Shown here piece after piece: positions 49,801 to 62,200 of a stretch of DNA of 64,000 bases (position 1 is its first letter; every line of letters starts with the position of its first letter). Source of the DNA: Tethya wilhelma (lineage: Eukaryota > Porifera > Demospongiae > Tethyida > Tethyidae); contig CAXIPT010000006.1 in assembly GCA_964030475.1 (NCBI GenBank), forward strand, positions 1,978,817-2,042,816. Reading direction: 5' to 3'. A model generated the notes under the pieces. That model searched no databases. It was not told the origin of the DNA and saw only the letters and a program-made list of their open reading frames with translations. The position numbers and the translations under genes were made by a program.

Positions 49801-50912
49801 AGTCTCCTACAGAAGTCTGCATGCATGCTGCCATTTGGTGTGGGCACCCAAATTCCTACCTAGATGGACTTTTAATTAGATGCATATTTGGATCACAAGG
49901 TGTTAGGTTGAAAATTATGCATGCATGGAAAGAAAGGAATTCCAAATACATTCAATGACATGTCACTGAGTGGGCTTGAAATCACAACCCTATAGGTGTT
50001 ATTATAGCTATGCATGGGCCTTGCATGCACGACAATTAATAACATACACATTATGCAAGCTCATATGAATTGTCTCACGATGTGACAATCATATGAAGTT
50101 ATACTAAGAATAAAATTGTGATGTTTCAGTAGTAGTAAACTATTATAGTGATCAGCTATTTTGATTTATTACAACTGTAGTACTAGCTCAGGTAAATTTT
50201 AAGTACACTTAAATTTTAATTGTAAGGTTTGTAATCATGCATGTTTGATATTTTAGTAACTTCCTGTGTATACTACATACTGAAACATGTATAGTTCCTT
50301 AATTTGATGTTCCCAAAAAGGAAAATTTAGCTTACAACAACGCCATATCGCTGCCAATTGCATGTTTGATGAATAATTATCTATTTTGTGCATACTTTAC
50401 ATGCTGACAAGACTGGAGAAACAGGACAAAATTAATATCTACTTTAAATTTACTCTTTGAACTTGAAGAAATCTTCTCAATGTAGTGTTCATACAGTAAC
50501 TTCAGTTGTGTTCACTCTCTAATAAGCAGACCCTTTACAGAAGCTTCATCATTGGTACTCACAAATAAAATTATGACGATACAGAGCTGGTAGAGTTAAC
50601 TCAAGATAGGGTATAGGGTCAGCTCTTATTGTGAAAGACCATGCAATAGTACTGACTTAGTGAAGGTGAATTAACTTGTCCAGTTGGCATAGCTTTGTTT
50701 GACAATATAGAGCGCAGTAAACTACTGACTGAAAAGGTAAAAAGTGCTCCTTTGACGAAAAATACCCTATAATTTTAACCTTGCTCAATGCCTTGCAGTG
50801 TGTATTGCATGTCAATTAAGTATAGAAACTTAATAAAGTAGAAGCCTGAAATTAGCATAACATACTCACGATAGTGATGATGCATTTGAATTTATTTAGA
50901 CTTATACCGTAT

Positions 50913-51482
50913 ATAGAGGGAAATTTTCATGGGGGAAAATTTTTGCAAATTTCTCGGTTTGGCAGCTTTCCGTGGAAATTTCCCCCCAAGAAATTTTGTA
51001 AGGTACGAGACTATCAGGTATAGTTGACACACAATCCAGGAAAATTTTCCCCGTGCAGTGGCGGATCTAGGATTTTGAAAAGGGGGGTTCAAATGAATGC
51101 GCGCAAAGCGCGCGAAAAATTAATGCTTGACCACGCCCACTTCCGGTCGTATAGCCTCGCCCCTTTAGCGTGCGTGCAGCTAAAATTTTACCAGAATAAG
51201 GCCTGAATGGCGAAAAAACAGCGAGAAAGAGACAGAAACTATATTATCTTTCACAAAAGACTGGTTTTCAATGACATTTTAAGTTGTATTTGTTATGTTG
51301 AAGTTGAAAGGGGGGTTCCAGCAAGCACCTTTCTCATTCCCACAGTTAATTATGATGCGAGGTCTCAGCTGAAAGGGGGGGTCCACGGACCCCACGGACC
51401 CCCCTCTGGATCCGCCACTGCCGTGAATTTCTATTCAAGACGAAAACGCAAAAATTTCCCCCCACGAAAAATTCTCCCTATA
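50913..51482. mobile_element. palindromic element interrupted by a hAT-like MITE
   Basis: Ends ATAGAGGGAAATTTTC and GAAAAATTCTCCCTATAG are inverted repeats, with further inverted homology (GGGGGAAAATTTTTGC and GCAAAAATTTCCCCCC). The centre is occupied by the element at 51056-51420. Confidence 0.65.
51056..51420. mobile_element. hAT-like MITE, TIR CAGTGGCGGATC
   Basis: 365 bp with ends CAGTGGCGGATCTAGGATTT and GGATCCGCCACTG, the classic hAT-type terminus. CCGTG is present on both flanks (51051-51055 and 51421-51425). No transposase frame. Confidence 0.75.
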
Positions 51483-51869
51483 GACTCTATATAGTATATA
51501 ATATGTGTATTCAATTGTATGTAGACTAAGATAACTTAATTATTAAGTAGAAATTGTAAGACGATTATGATTTCTGTTTAATTTCTCCATTATCATGGAC
51601 TATAGCAAAATGTCTCTTTTTCAACAATATGACCTAATATGCGTAATGTGAGCATCACATTATGAATAACATCAACTTATTTTGTAAACAAAACAACGTA
51701 CCAGGTGGATATCTCTGCAAAATTATAACTCTCAGAGTCATTGAGAATACATTCCAGAATTACAATGAAGTATGTAAGTGAGTTTTTATTTCTCATATAC
51801 TGTTAATTGACTATGGACTATTGATTGCTAGGGTGTACCCTGTGCAACTGATATATGCTATTATATAGG

Positions 51870-51970
51870 AATCAAGTGTCCAATATTAGACAGAGAGTGG
51901 TAGGACAGAGTATGGTGAGTACAATGTTGCTCTTCTTGATGTAGAAAGAATGCTCAGGGTGTTGCCTGAT
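51870..51970 (+). pseudogene. relic of a PTP D2 exon
   Basis: GGAATCAAGTGTCCAATATT, GAGAGTGGTAG, TATGGTGAGTACAATGTTGC and TCTTCTTGATGTAG match the D2 exon 63670-63795 (GAATCAAGTGTCCAATATTG, GAGTACACTGTTGCTCTTC), including the intron side TTATATAG. Here the WPE codons are lost and a frameshift and TAG appear. It lies about 100 bp upstream of the phosphatase gene itself. Confidence 0.75.
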
Positions 51971-52067
51971 TCGTAGGTGTGGCTAAACAGGAACTATGGT
52001 ATCAGTGACAACCAGCCAAATTTCTATAACACTAAGATTTAGTCAGAATTTAGTGCCATATATAATT

Positions 52068-54486
52068 ATGTTGACAATGACTTCAAGAGTGCTACTAACT
52101 ATAATATTCAGCTTGATTGTAAGGAATAAATACTGTCAAAGTCAAGATGGTATTACTATCAGTCTAGGAAACAGGGTGATCCCTAACCATGGACTGGTGA
52201 CTACTGAGGATATAGGAATTGATCCTAATGGAACAAATCTAGCAGAGGGGCTAAAGTGTAGCACTAACTATAGTGGCTGCTGCTCAGACTATGGAATGAC
52301 TAGCAGTACTAAACAAGGTTTTCAACCAAGTGGTGTTGGAAGTTGGAGATTTGCCCACAGCTTCTTCTATGTCTCTCGTCAAATTGATCAGCCTAACTAC
52401 ATAACTGGAATCACACGACAAGGAAAGGCAGTTTATCTCCTCCGCAATAGAGCAGCTAACAATAGTGTAATCAATGGGATCTGGAGATGTGTGATTCCTG
52501 ACTATAATGGAAGGAGCAAGACCAAGTTCATTGGAATCTATTCTAATTTAACGAGAAGTAGGGGTTAGTTATTTATGTACCATAGTAAATTTCAAAATGT
52601 AAGGTCATACACATCTCATTTGATCTATATTCTGCAGGTTCACTGTCAAATTTAGGTGGAATTGAGTTCAATGAAACGTCAGCAGCTCAGAGTTACAACC
52701 TCACATTCAGAACCACTGGAGGACCAGCTACAGTTGTCATTTGGACAAGAGATGGAGTTGAAATCTTATCTCTTGAAGATAGTGATAACTACACACAGTC
52801 ACAGAGAGTGCATTCAAAAGTGACTATTCGTCATAACGGCAGGGAGGAAAATGTATATACAGATGGAGACTACTCTAACATTCTGACAGTAAGAGGAAGA
52901 CTCTCAGGAGTGTATGGAGTCAGTGTAACAAACGATAGGACAACAACACCTGTTACTGCTAACATCATACTACTAGGTATACTTAATAATAATAGGTATA
53001 CTTATAATTATAGTTACTTGAATGTGTACATGAATGCACACTTTCAACTTAATTATACAGATCACAATCAAGACATCATAGATAAGAATAGTGGTTCTGC
53101 AATACAATCTCCCACTACTGGAGACATCACTATTTCCTGGAGAGTAAGCAACACTTCAATCGTGTCAAGATTCTTTGATGGATATGAGATCCAGTATAGA
53201 GTGTGTCCCCTGGGGGGACAAACTGGGTGTGGTCAATCACAAGTGATAACTACTAATACCACTAGTTATGAATTGACTGGTGCGACTCTATGGGCAACAT
53301 ACATGTTCAGTATTGCTGTGATCAACAAGACACATCATCACCACTACTTCGATTCCATCAGTGGTTTATACATACTGACACAAGTCTCAACGGCAGGTAT
53401 ATTCAAAAGTCTTGAGTATATAGATGCAGATGTACTGTTCTATAATAATTACTATTTGACAAATTTCCTATGACATAATTGTATAGGTGTCCTACCTCCT
53501 GAAATTTCTTCAGTGATTGAACTAGCTAACATCACATCAGTCCAAGTCACCTGGAACCAACCAAAAGGAAGATTGACAGTTGATGAGTATATAGTACTTT
53601 GCCAACGCTTGAATGGAACATTATCACAATGTAGCAACTCATTTCAAAATGAAGTCAGTGGGACAGTGAGAGCTGAGGGAGAAGGACCCTATACTACCAC
53701 CCTCCACTTACAAGTAAAAACGACATATGCTTGCACTGTTTATTCCAGGAAAAACAGAGGTGTATTGTACAATTCAACACAATTTACCATCGGAACAAAT
53801 AACACAGGTTACCTTAAGGACACTATTATTTGTGGGTACTAGTTTTGGCAGATTCAAAGGTACACAAGCGAACTTGGTGCATATTAATATTCTGCAATTT
53901 AAATTTTTGTTTTTTATTAAATAATTTTATTAAGTGTTTTTGTGTCTAAATTGATTTTTTAATTTTAGCTGGTGAATAAAATTAGCAAAATGCCTTCATT
54001 TGTTAAAATCATTGGAAAAATAGTACCCACAAATATAATAGTGTCCTAAATTAAGGTAGTGCACAGCATGATTGTATTGCTTTGCTTTGAACATATTTGT
54101 AGTAGAGTACACTATAATTATATACGTATATTGCATGTGCATTATTGGATACATCATGGAATTTCATACAATTTCAGTTCCATCTGGAGCCCCTCAAAAC
54201 CTCATCATCATCCACTCCGCTTCCACCAGTGTGACTATATGTTGGGATAGTGTTGAGTGTATCGATAGAAATGGACTCATCACTCATTACCTCATCAGCT
54301 ATGGTCAGGGAGGAGATGGAGAGACCAACCAGATGAATGTCACAGTGAACATCACAGACCAAGAGGAAGGAGGGAGCTACACAGCCACTGGAATTGATCC
54401 TATGAAAGAGTATCTCTTTAAGGTAGCAGCAGTCAATGAAGCTGGAGTGGGGGTATTTGCTAGCGTGTCTACAAATGGAATTGTGG
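52068..54486 (+). CDS. RPTP ectodomain exons (signal, Ig1, Ig2, FN3 x3)
   Basis: The first exon fuses signal peptide and Ig-like 1 without the intron found in every neighbour: YCQSQDGITISLG is continuous. Ig-like 1 keeps the CC doublet (SGCCSD) and WRCVIPDYNG. Ig-like 2 has VVIWTRDGVE and RGRLSGVYGV. FN3-3 shares a stretch of over 120 identical bases with the 17.1 kb gene. Many N-x-S/T sites suggest glycosylation. Confidence 0.8.
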
Positions 54487-56222
54487 GTAAGTCAAAACAC
54501 ATTACAATAGTATGAAACTGAGATCCATGTAATAAAATATTTTACTTTCTTTAGATACAACAAATAGTACTAGTCCTAGTACTAGTGCTAGTACTAGTGC
54601 TACTAGTAATGCTACTAGTACTAGGGCATGTACAACTGTTAGGACTATTACTAAGACAACTATATATACAGCTAGCGCTGTGGCAGCTTCCGTTGTGGTG
54701 ATTATACTGGTCATAGTGGCAGCTATTGTCACAGTTGGACTACTTTACTTAAGGTATAGATAGCCTCGTTCCCAGGCTCTCACCTTTGACCTTCGACCGT
54801 GAGTGTAAGTTCAAAGCCAGATGAGAGCCAGGGAACGAGGCTAGGTATAGATGCTCACTACCAAAACAATCAGCCACACAGACAATATGACGATTGTGAT
54901 CTCTACAGAATTAAGATTAATAATTTTTATATTAGGAAAAAGAAATCTCTTGGAATGACCCAAGGAAAGCTTAGCTTTCAGTCTGATGCTACTTCAGTCT
55001 GGAAGAGAAAGGACAGTTTTGATATTTCACAATCAGGCGAAACTGAAACGGATAGTCAAAAACAAGCTAATGATGAGGTGATAGATGAGAAGAAAACTGA
55101 AGAAACGAATGATAAACAGTCTCCAAACAACAGCACAAACAGTGGTGATCAAGGTATAGACATATCCCTTTAGTACTACTGCATATATAGCCACTTGAAT
55201 CATGCAGATTGTGCATGATGTTTCTCTTTGATATCATTTAGCTCCAATTATTGAGGAGTTTCCCCTGGGGACACAAGTCACTGAAGGACAGGAGGTATTT
55301 TTCAAAGTGGTCGTCATTGGCTACCCTCCACCTAAGGTCCAGTGGTATAACAATGGAAAGGAAGTAGTTGAAGATTACTCCACCGAGTTTGACCAAAATG
55401 GCAGCCTTCACATTCCCTCCAGTGAAACAAGACACAGTGGTATCTATAAGATGGTAGCCAGCAATGCCAGTGGAAGAGCAGAGAAAGAAGTTAAGCTAAC
55501 AGTAGTAGATGAAGACCACGCTCCTGCACCAAAAGATGTTGACCTCAGTCCAATAGCAGTGATGTACTTTGGACCATTTGTAGCCAAAAACCATAAAAAC
55601 AACAATGCTGGTTTTAGCGATATGTATCAGGTGGGCAACTATGTAGAAGTACTTGTACAGAACTACATCAATGTATGATGAACAATATAAATAATATTAT
55701 GATATATAGTTTCTAGTTGATAAAGCTTCATGCTATTGAAGTATCACTGACACACTTTATACAGGCACTAGACAAGGGAGACAACCACTCTACATTGGTT
55801 GGTTTGAGTGCAGAGAATAGGAAACTGAATCGCTTTGCCAACATGACAGTTTGTAAGTGACACAAGAAAGACAGCTTAAACATAATAGGTTGTCCTGATA
55901 GCTTGATTCAATTTTATCTTAGAACTTGTTGATTTTTATGAACCTTTATAAACATGTACATACACACAAACATAGACTTCAAACGCATGCAGATATCTAT
56001 ACCCACAATAGTTCCATGATTCTTAAGTGGGGAACACACTCCAACCATGCAAGGTCGAGTGCACCCATGCCCCAAACATATAAAAGGGCTTGCAAGTAGT
56101 TTGTTTGCCATTGACCCCCTGTGAACCCTAACTACTCTATTGTCATCTCCACTCTTCCAGTAATAAACCAACAATTAATTAGCCTACAAAAACTAGAGAT
56201 GCTAGGCAATGGCAAACAGACA

Positions 56223-56277
<55 letters not shown>

Positions 56278-59200
56278 ACTCACACATAAACACACACACA
56301 CACACACTGAAGATGATGACAATTTCATTGTTCTGAAACCAACTGAAACATTCAAAGGAGCTGGATTCATTAATGCATGCTATATACATTGATGTAAGTA
56401 TAATATAGACAGTCATAATTATTGTACAAAAACAGTCTATGTAAAAAATGCATGATCAATAAGTACGCACCTGAAACATGAATTACAAACAAATTGTCGA
56501 CACATTGACTGCATGCATGTTCTATACACAGGGCTATACCATGCCTAAGAAGTTCATTGCAACTCAAGGTAAATAAGATTCTACATCAAAATGACAACAA
56601 TAGAGTTGCTCCTAACTTGAAAAAAAAAAAATAAAATCACATGCAGGGCCTCTCACTCACACTCTGACTGACTTCTGGAGACTGGTTCTCCAGGAGAAGG
56701 TGCATACCATCGTCATGGTAACCAACCTCAAGGAAGGGAAGAAGGTAAAATGTCACCAGTACTGGCCGGACACAGGCTCCATGGAATATGGACCGATTAA
56801 TGTAGCCATCACAGATCACCAGATCTTTATTGACTACACTGTGAGGTGCTTCTTTGTCAAGGTAGGTTAATTTAAAGGAATTATCAAGTGGAAATACACA
56901 AACAGCATTAATGATCGATCTATAAATGAATTGTATGACATTAGCTACTGTTACCCTATAATATTATTTATTGTCTTCGTCTATAAATTACCCATCTATG
57001 ACTTTAGTAAATGTTAGACTATAATTATTCTCTTTAAATGTAGGTTACTAACAGCTCTGATGAACCTCTAAAAGTGACTCAGTATCATTTCATGGTGTGG
57101 CCTGATCATGGTGTCCCAACATATGCAACCTCCATTCTGGCCTTCCACAGGAGAATCAAATCACAGCACAAACCAAAGAGAGGACCTATGCTGGTTCACT
57201 GCAGGTAGGGGCAAGTATTTATGAACCTAAAAATATTTATACATCTCAGCAGTGATTCCCTAGAATTAAAAACCAAACAGGGTGCTCAATGATATGAGCC
57301 ATCCTGCTCAAAGTATGCTGGGGGAAACACTGCATATTTGACTATATAGATACCTCATTGTACAAGTAGTAAAAATTTTGAAAAAACAAGCAGTGTAGGA
57401 ATGGGCAGTGCTATAAAAAGCAATGATACAAGGAATTTAAAGTCTCAAAATTTCGGCACATGACTACTTCATTTCATCAGTCAATTCCAGGCTAAAGTTT
57501 GATTCATGAATCCCATGGATTATGAGTCAGTCAATTGGCTCAATTATTAGTTGCATCGTTCAAGTGAATCCTTTGCTAGTTTAGCTGAAGCAATAGGCAT
57601 GTACTAAAGTCACGGTTATACAGTAGTAACTTATAATTTATGAGGGTTTGGCACAAAAAAATGAAGTAGTCATGTGCCGAAATTCTGAGACTTTAAATTC
57701 CTTGTTTCATTGCTTTTTATAGCACTCAGCGGCCCATTCCTACACTGCTTGTTTTTTCAAAATTTTTACTACTTGTTCATTCACTTTTTTCAACACTATA
57801 AGGTGCTTAATTGCATGGAGAGACTGGTTAGTCTCTACAAAAAGCAAGTGTTTGCAGTACTAGATGCGCATGCGCATTATATGCTGGCAAACCACGTGGT
57901 CTATTGACGACCTTTACCTGCATCAAAATGGCTAATACAAAGTACAGTATTTTATAAGCGTGAACATTTTGTACTGTGTCTATGGGACATTCGACCCATT
58001 CCTATTATACGTACTACCGTACGTATGATGTAGTCAAAAATATTAGATCTATCAAAAATGAATTATGGGTTCTTGAACAGGAAACATTAAAATTTGTTTG
58101 TGAATTATTACTCATCAAACTTCAACTCGATCACTTACAAAGCTTAAAAGCTACACTTCATGTCCCCCCTATTACTTCATGTAGTGCTGGTGTTGGCAGG
58201 ACAGGGACCTTCATAGCCATAGACAGTGTACAGGAGCAAGTCAAGAAGGAGAATATCGTGGACATTGCTGGCATCGTGAACAAGATGAGACACCAACGAA
58301 TGAAGATGGTCCAAACACAGGTAAACACATTATGATATTATCATCAAATGTTGTAAACCCTAGCAATAGTGTCGTTTAGACATAGTCATGTGTTGCAATG
58401 AGAATGTGACAAATTCATATTCAAACAAGATAAACAGTAAAAAGTTTCCTTTTTGAAATATGTAATAGTTTATGATTGATGAATGAGAGCCTATTATTAA
58501 TTGTCAATGAGTATACAATAAACACAATCCTGCATAACCTAACACATTATGCAGGTCCCATTAAGACAACAATAATTGTAAGTTAAAAATGTTACTGCAT
58601 TAAGAAACGAAAAGAAATGTGTAAACAAGTGTTTTGCTTAGAATTCCAATGTCTGGTTGTTTGGAAACATTTTGAAATGGGAGTCTACGGTAAATAAAAT
58701 ACAAATTCCTTAAGTTGATCACAAACAAGTATATATAGCATTGAAGCTCTAATATATATAACTCTTAACATGTTAAAGCAAACAGCTGTTCTTGTTGTTG
58801 AAAGCTAGTAGTTTCAATACACAAGAGGTTTGTTTCACAATTGAAAATTCCATAGAAAACAAACATCAACACCTGTAGTCAATAATAATCTCATACGCAG
58901 TTCAATGATTTGTTTAATGATTGATGCAATATTCTTGGTAGAAAATAGTAGATCTTTTGGAGTTCAGTAAAATTAATATTAATGAATGCTTTCACACACT
59001 CACACACACACAACATTGTCTTATTATCAGGATCAGTTCATGTTTATTCACGATGCCATACTGGAGAATGTGATGTGTGGAGACACTCAAATCAGTGCTG
59101 GAGATCTTCGCAACACTTTGAGGAAGATGGAAACCACAAATAACAACACCCACAATTCGGCTCTTCAGGACCAGTTTGATGTACGTATGTAAATTTACCA

Positions 59201-62200
59201 TCACATGCATGCACTCTTTAGACGAAATGGCTAAGAGTCAAAACTACCAAAAGTATACAAGTAGTAAAAATTTCAAAAAAATAAGTCGTGTAGGAATGGG
59301 CAGTGCAGTAAAAAGTATTGGAACAAGGAATGTCTCAATTTCGGCACATGACTACTTCATTTTCATTATTGCCTCCCTCATGTGGACCCTCAGTGTCATA
59401 AATACAATGACTGCACAAAAGTACTGTACCTGCTGCATTGGTTCAAATTCCTACTAATCAGTTGGCTAAGCAGTGGAGTAAAATATAACAGACAGGCAAC
59501 TTAAACTGGAGAACCAGCCAAGAGTTGGGCAAAAAAATGAAGTAGTCATGTGCCGAAATTGAGACATTCCTTGTTCCAATACTTTTTACCGCACTGCCCA
59601 TTCCTACACTACTTATTTTTTTGAAATTTTTACTACTTGTTCATTCACTTTTTTCAACATTACAGTGTGGAGACTATCAGAGACTGGTTAGTCCCTACAA
59701 AAAGCTTGAGTAGCAGCTGTATGCACTACATCAAGAGTACATAATCAGGGAAGGGAAGAGAGTATCGAACTTCGTATTACGCTGTACAAAATGTGTGCGG
59801 AAAGTAACGTGACAATACGTAAGGCGCACGTGATAAATATTGTGGTTATTAAAGGCTAATAAAAATGCCCAAAACAGTTCTAACAGATAAACTACGGTTC
59901 TATATAGTTAACTTACTGGACTCTGACGATAAAAAAGTCGAAGCGTGGACAGCCATGTTCTGTACGTGTTCTGTACGTAAATTTTAATAGCGTAAACTCA
60001 TTATTACTGGACTGAATAACTTTTAATAACCACAATATTCATCACGTGTGCCTTACGTATTGTCACGTTACTTTCCGCACACATTTTGTGCAGAGTAATA
60101 CGAAGTTCGATACTCTCTTCCTTTCCCTGATTATGTACTCTTGACTACATTATGCTATGCAGCCATCTTTGTGGGTAAAGTTCAAAGGTCATTAACCCAC
60201 GTGGCATTATGCGCATGCGCATCAGCCTCCTCTAGCCTTGTAGTACATGAATTTGTACACTAAGTTTCAAAGCTCTCTAGTTTTTGTTTAGGCCTATTTA
60301 TGATGAAAACGAGTATCAAGGAATGTAATACCTATGAGAAGAACTTACTCTGTGCTGTCAAAGTTGGCTCAACACATTCTGGTTCTCTGGAAATCCTCTT
60401 CAAGTAAGTCAGTTAGGAAGTACGTACGTAAGTAAGTAAGTAAGTACGTTAGGAGAACAAAAATGGCACTATGGTGGCTTCCCACTAGCGCTCTCTACGA
60501 GTGCTGAGAAAAGTTTTTGTGAGCTTTAGACCTTGCATGCAGTTGGTAATCTGTCAGTGAGAGCCTTTGAGCAATGTTGAAGGCTTAATTTTGTTTGACT
60601 AGATTTTTATAGTGAGCAACATTTTGTATTGTGTCTATGGGACAGTCGGCCCATTCCTACTATACGTACTACCGTACGTATGATTATACCTTACTGAACA
60701 ACTCTGTTGTATGCAAGTTGCTAGCCAAATTTAGCCTATACATGTATACACGTAGTGTTTTCTCAGTTTGCATCTGATGTTTGATGCCAAACATAGGTGG
60801 TAGAGTTTACGTGAATGTTTTTACAATATAATAAACTTATTCTGATGTATGTTGCTAATCATAGGTGCTAGAACAAGTATCTGCAAGTTCAAATGACAGT
60901 TTCAAGTGTGTAACAGCACTGCGCCATCCTGACAAAAACAGAAGAACTGATCATCTTCCGTGTAAGATAAAATCATCTATTTCAGCTTTATTCCTTACAA
61001 GTAGTAAAAATTTCAAAAAAATTAGTAGTGTAGGAATGGGCAGTGCAGTAAAAAGTATTGGAACAAGGCGTGTCTCAATTTTGGCACATGACTACTTCAT
61101 TTTTATTCTTGATCCCTTGTAAGGATCCTATAAGTATCATAAATGCAATGTACAATAGTGCCATAGCTTATTGCATTGGTTCAAATTTCTACTAAAATTA
61201 GTAGGCTAAGCAGTGGAGCAAACCATAGCAGACAGGTAACTTAAACTGGACTGCCAGCCAAGAGTTGGGTATAAAAAAATGAAGTAGTCATGCATGTGCC
61301 GAAGTTGAGACACGCCTTGTTCCAATACTTTTTACTGCACTGCCCATTCCTACACTACTATAATTTTTTTGAAATTTTTACTACTTGTTCATTCACTTTT
61401 TTCAACACTACAGTGGGGAGACTACCAGAGACTGACTAGTCTATACAAAAAGCTTGAGTAGTAGACCCTCCTGCACTTCATAATGCTGGAAGAGGCTAAT
61501 GCGCATGCGCATAATAATGCCACGTGGACAATGACCTCTGAACTCTACCTACAAAGATGGCTGAATTGTAGTACATGAATTTATACACTAAGTTTCAAAG
61601 CTTTCTAGTTTTTGTTTAGGCTTATTTGTGATGAAAACGAGCTTTGTGTACTTAAGGCCTGGGTCAACAGTATACCTTATAATGTATAGTAAAATAATCT
61701 CATCAATATTCAGAAAGGTCATAACTTTTAAACTAACTAATTAGTAACCATGGAAACGTAGGTATAGATTCTTCGGGATATTTCAAACATCCTTAAGTCG
61801 AAAGTTGGTCATGTGACTGTTTCATATTTGCTGAATCAGCAAAAAATGAATAATTAATTAGGCGGAAATGTTCCCCTGTTGCTATGGTAACCATTTTTTG
61901 TACAAATATTTTTTTCATCAATATATGCCTAAATCTTAATTGGGGTTCAGAAATACTGATCTGGATGAAAGATATGCAGCTTTTTCCATATAATGCACAC
62001 CTGCCGTTCTCTCCTTCTCGGCTATATCTTATCAACAATACGATCAGTGATAACCCCAATCGAGATTATAGAGGTTCATGATACTAGTGATCTCCTGAAA
62101 AAGTTTGGTTACCATAGCAACCTTCTAAGGTTTCCGCCTAATTAACTATTCATAGTTTAGGGTGTTTCTTTGACCGATCATTATTTACATGAATATTCAT

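Larger units (their letters stand above)
47803..50822 (+). pseudogene. decayed duplicate of the 12.7-16.0 kb Ig/FN3/SEA-like gene
   Basis: Pieces lie in the same order as the parent. 47803-47985 resembles FN3-2 (GGTGTTCTATCTC, GGATTGGCAGTTGAT, TTGAATGGAAGAGA). 48402-48696 resembles FN3-3 (CCCCTCAAAATGTTGC, TCTTCCACCTCCACCAGTGT) with a TAG in the tryptophan region. 48800-49730 resembles the following intron. 50403-50822 resembles the SEA-like exon (GCTGACAAGACTGGAGAAAC, TACAGAAGCTTCATCATTGG, GATACAGAGCTGGTAGAGTT) with many stops and indels. The parental MITE is also present at the corresponding relative distance in another intron. Clearly non-functional. Confidence 0.75.
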
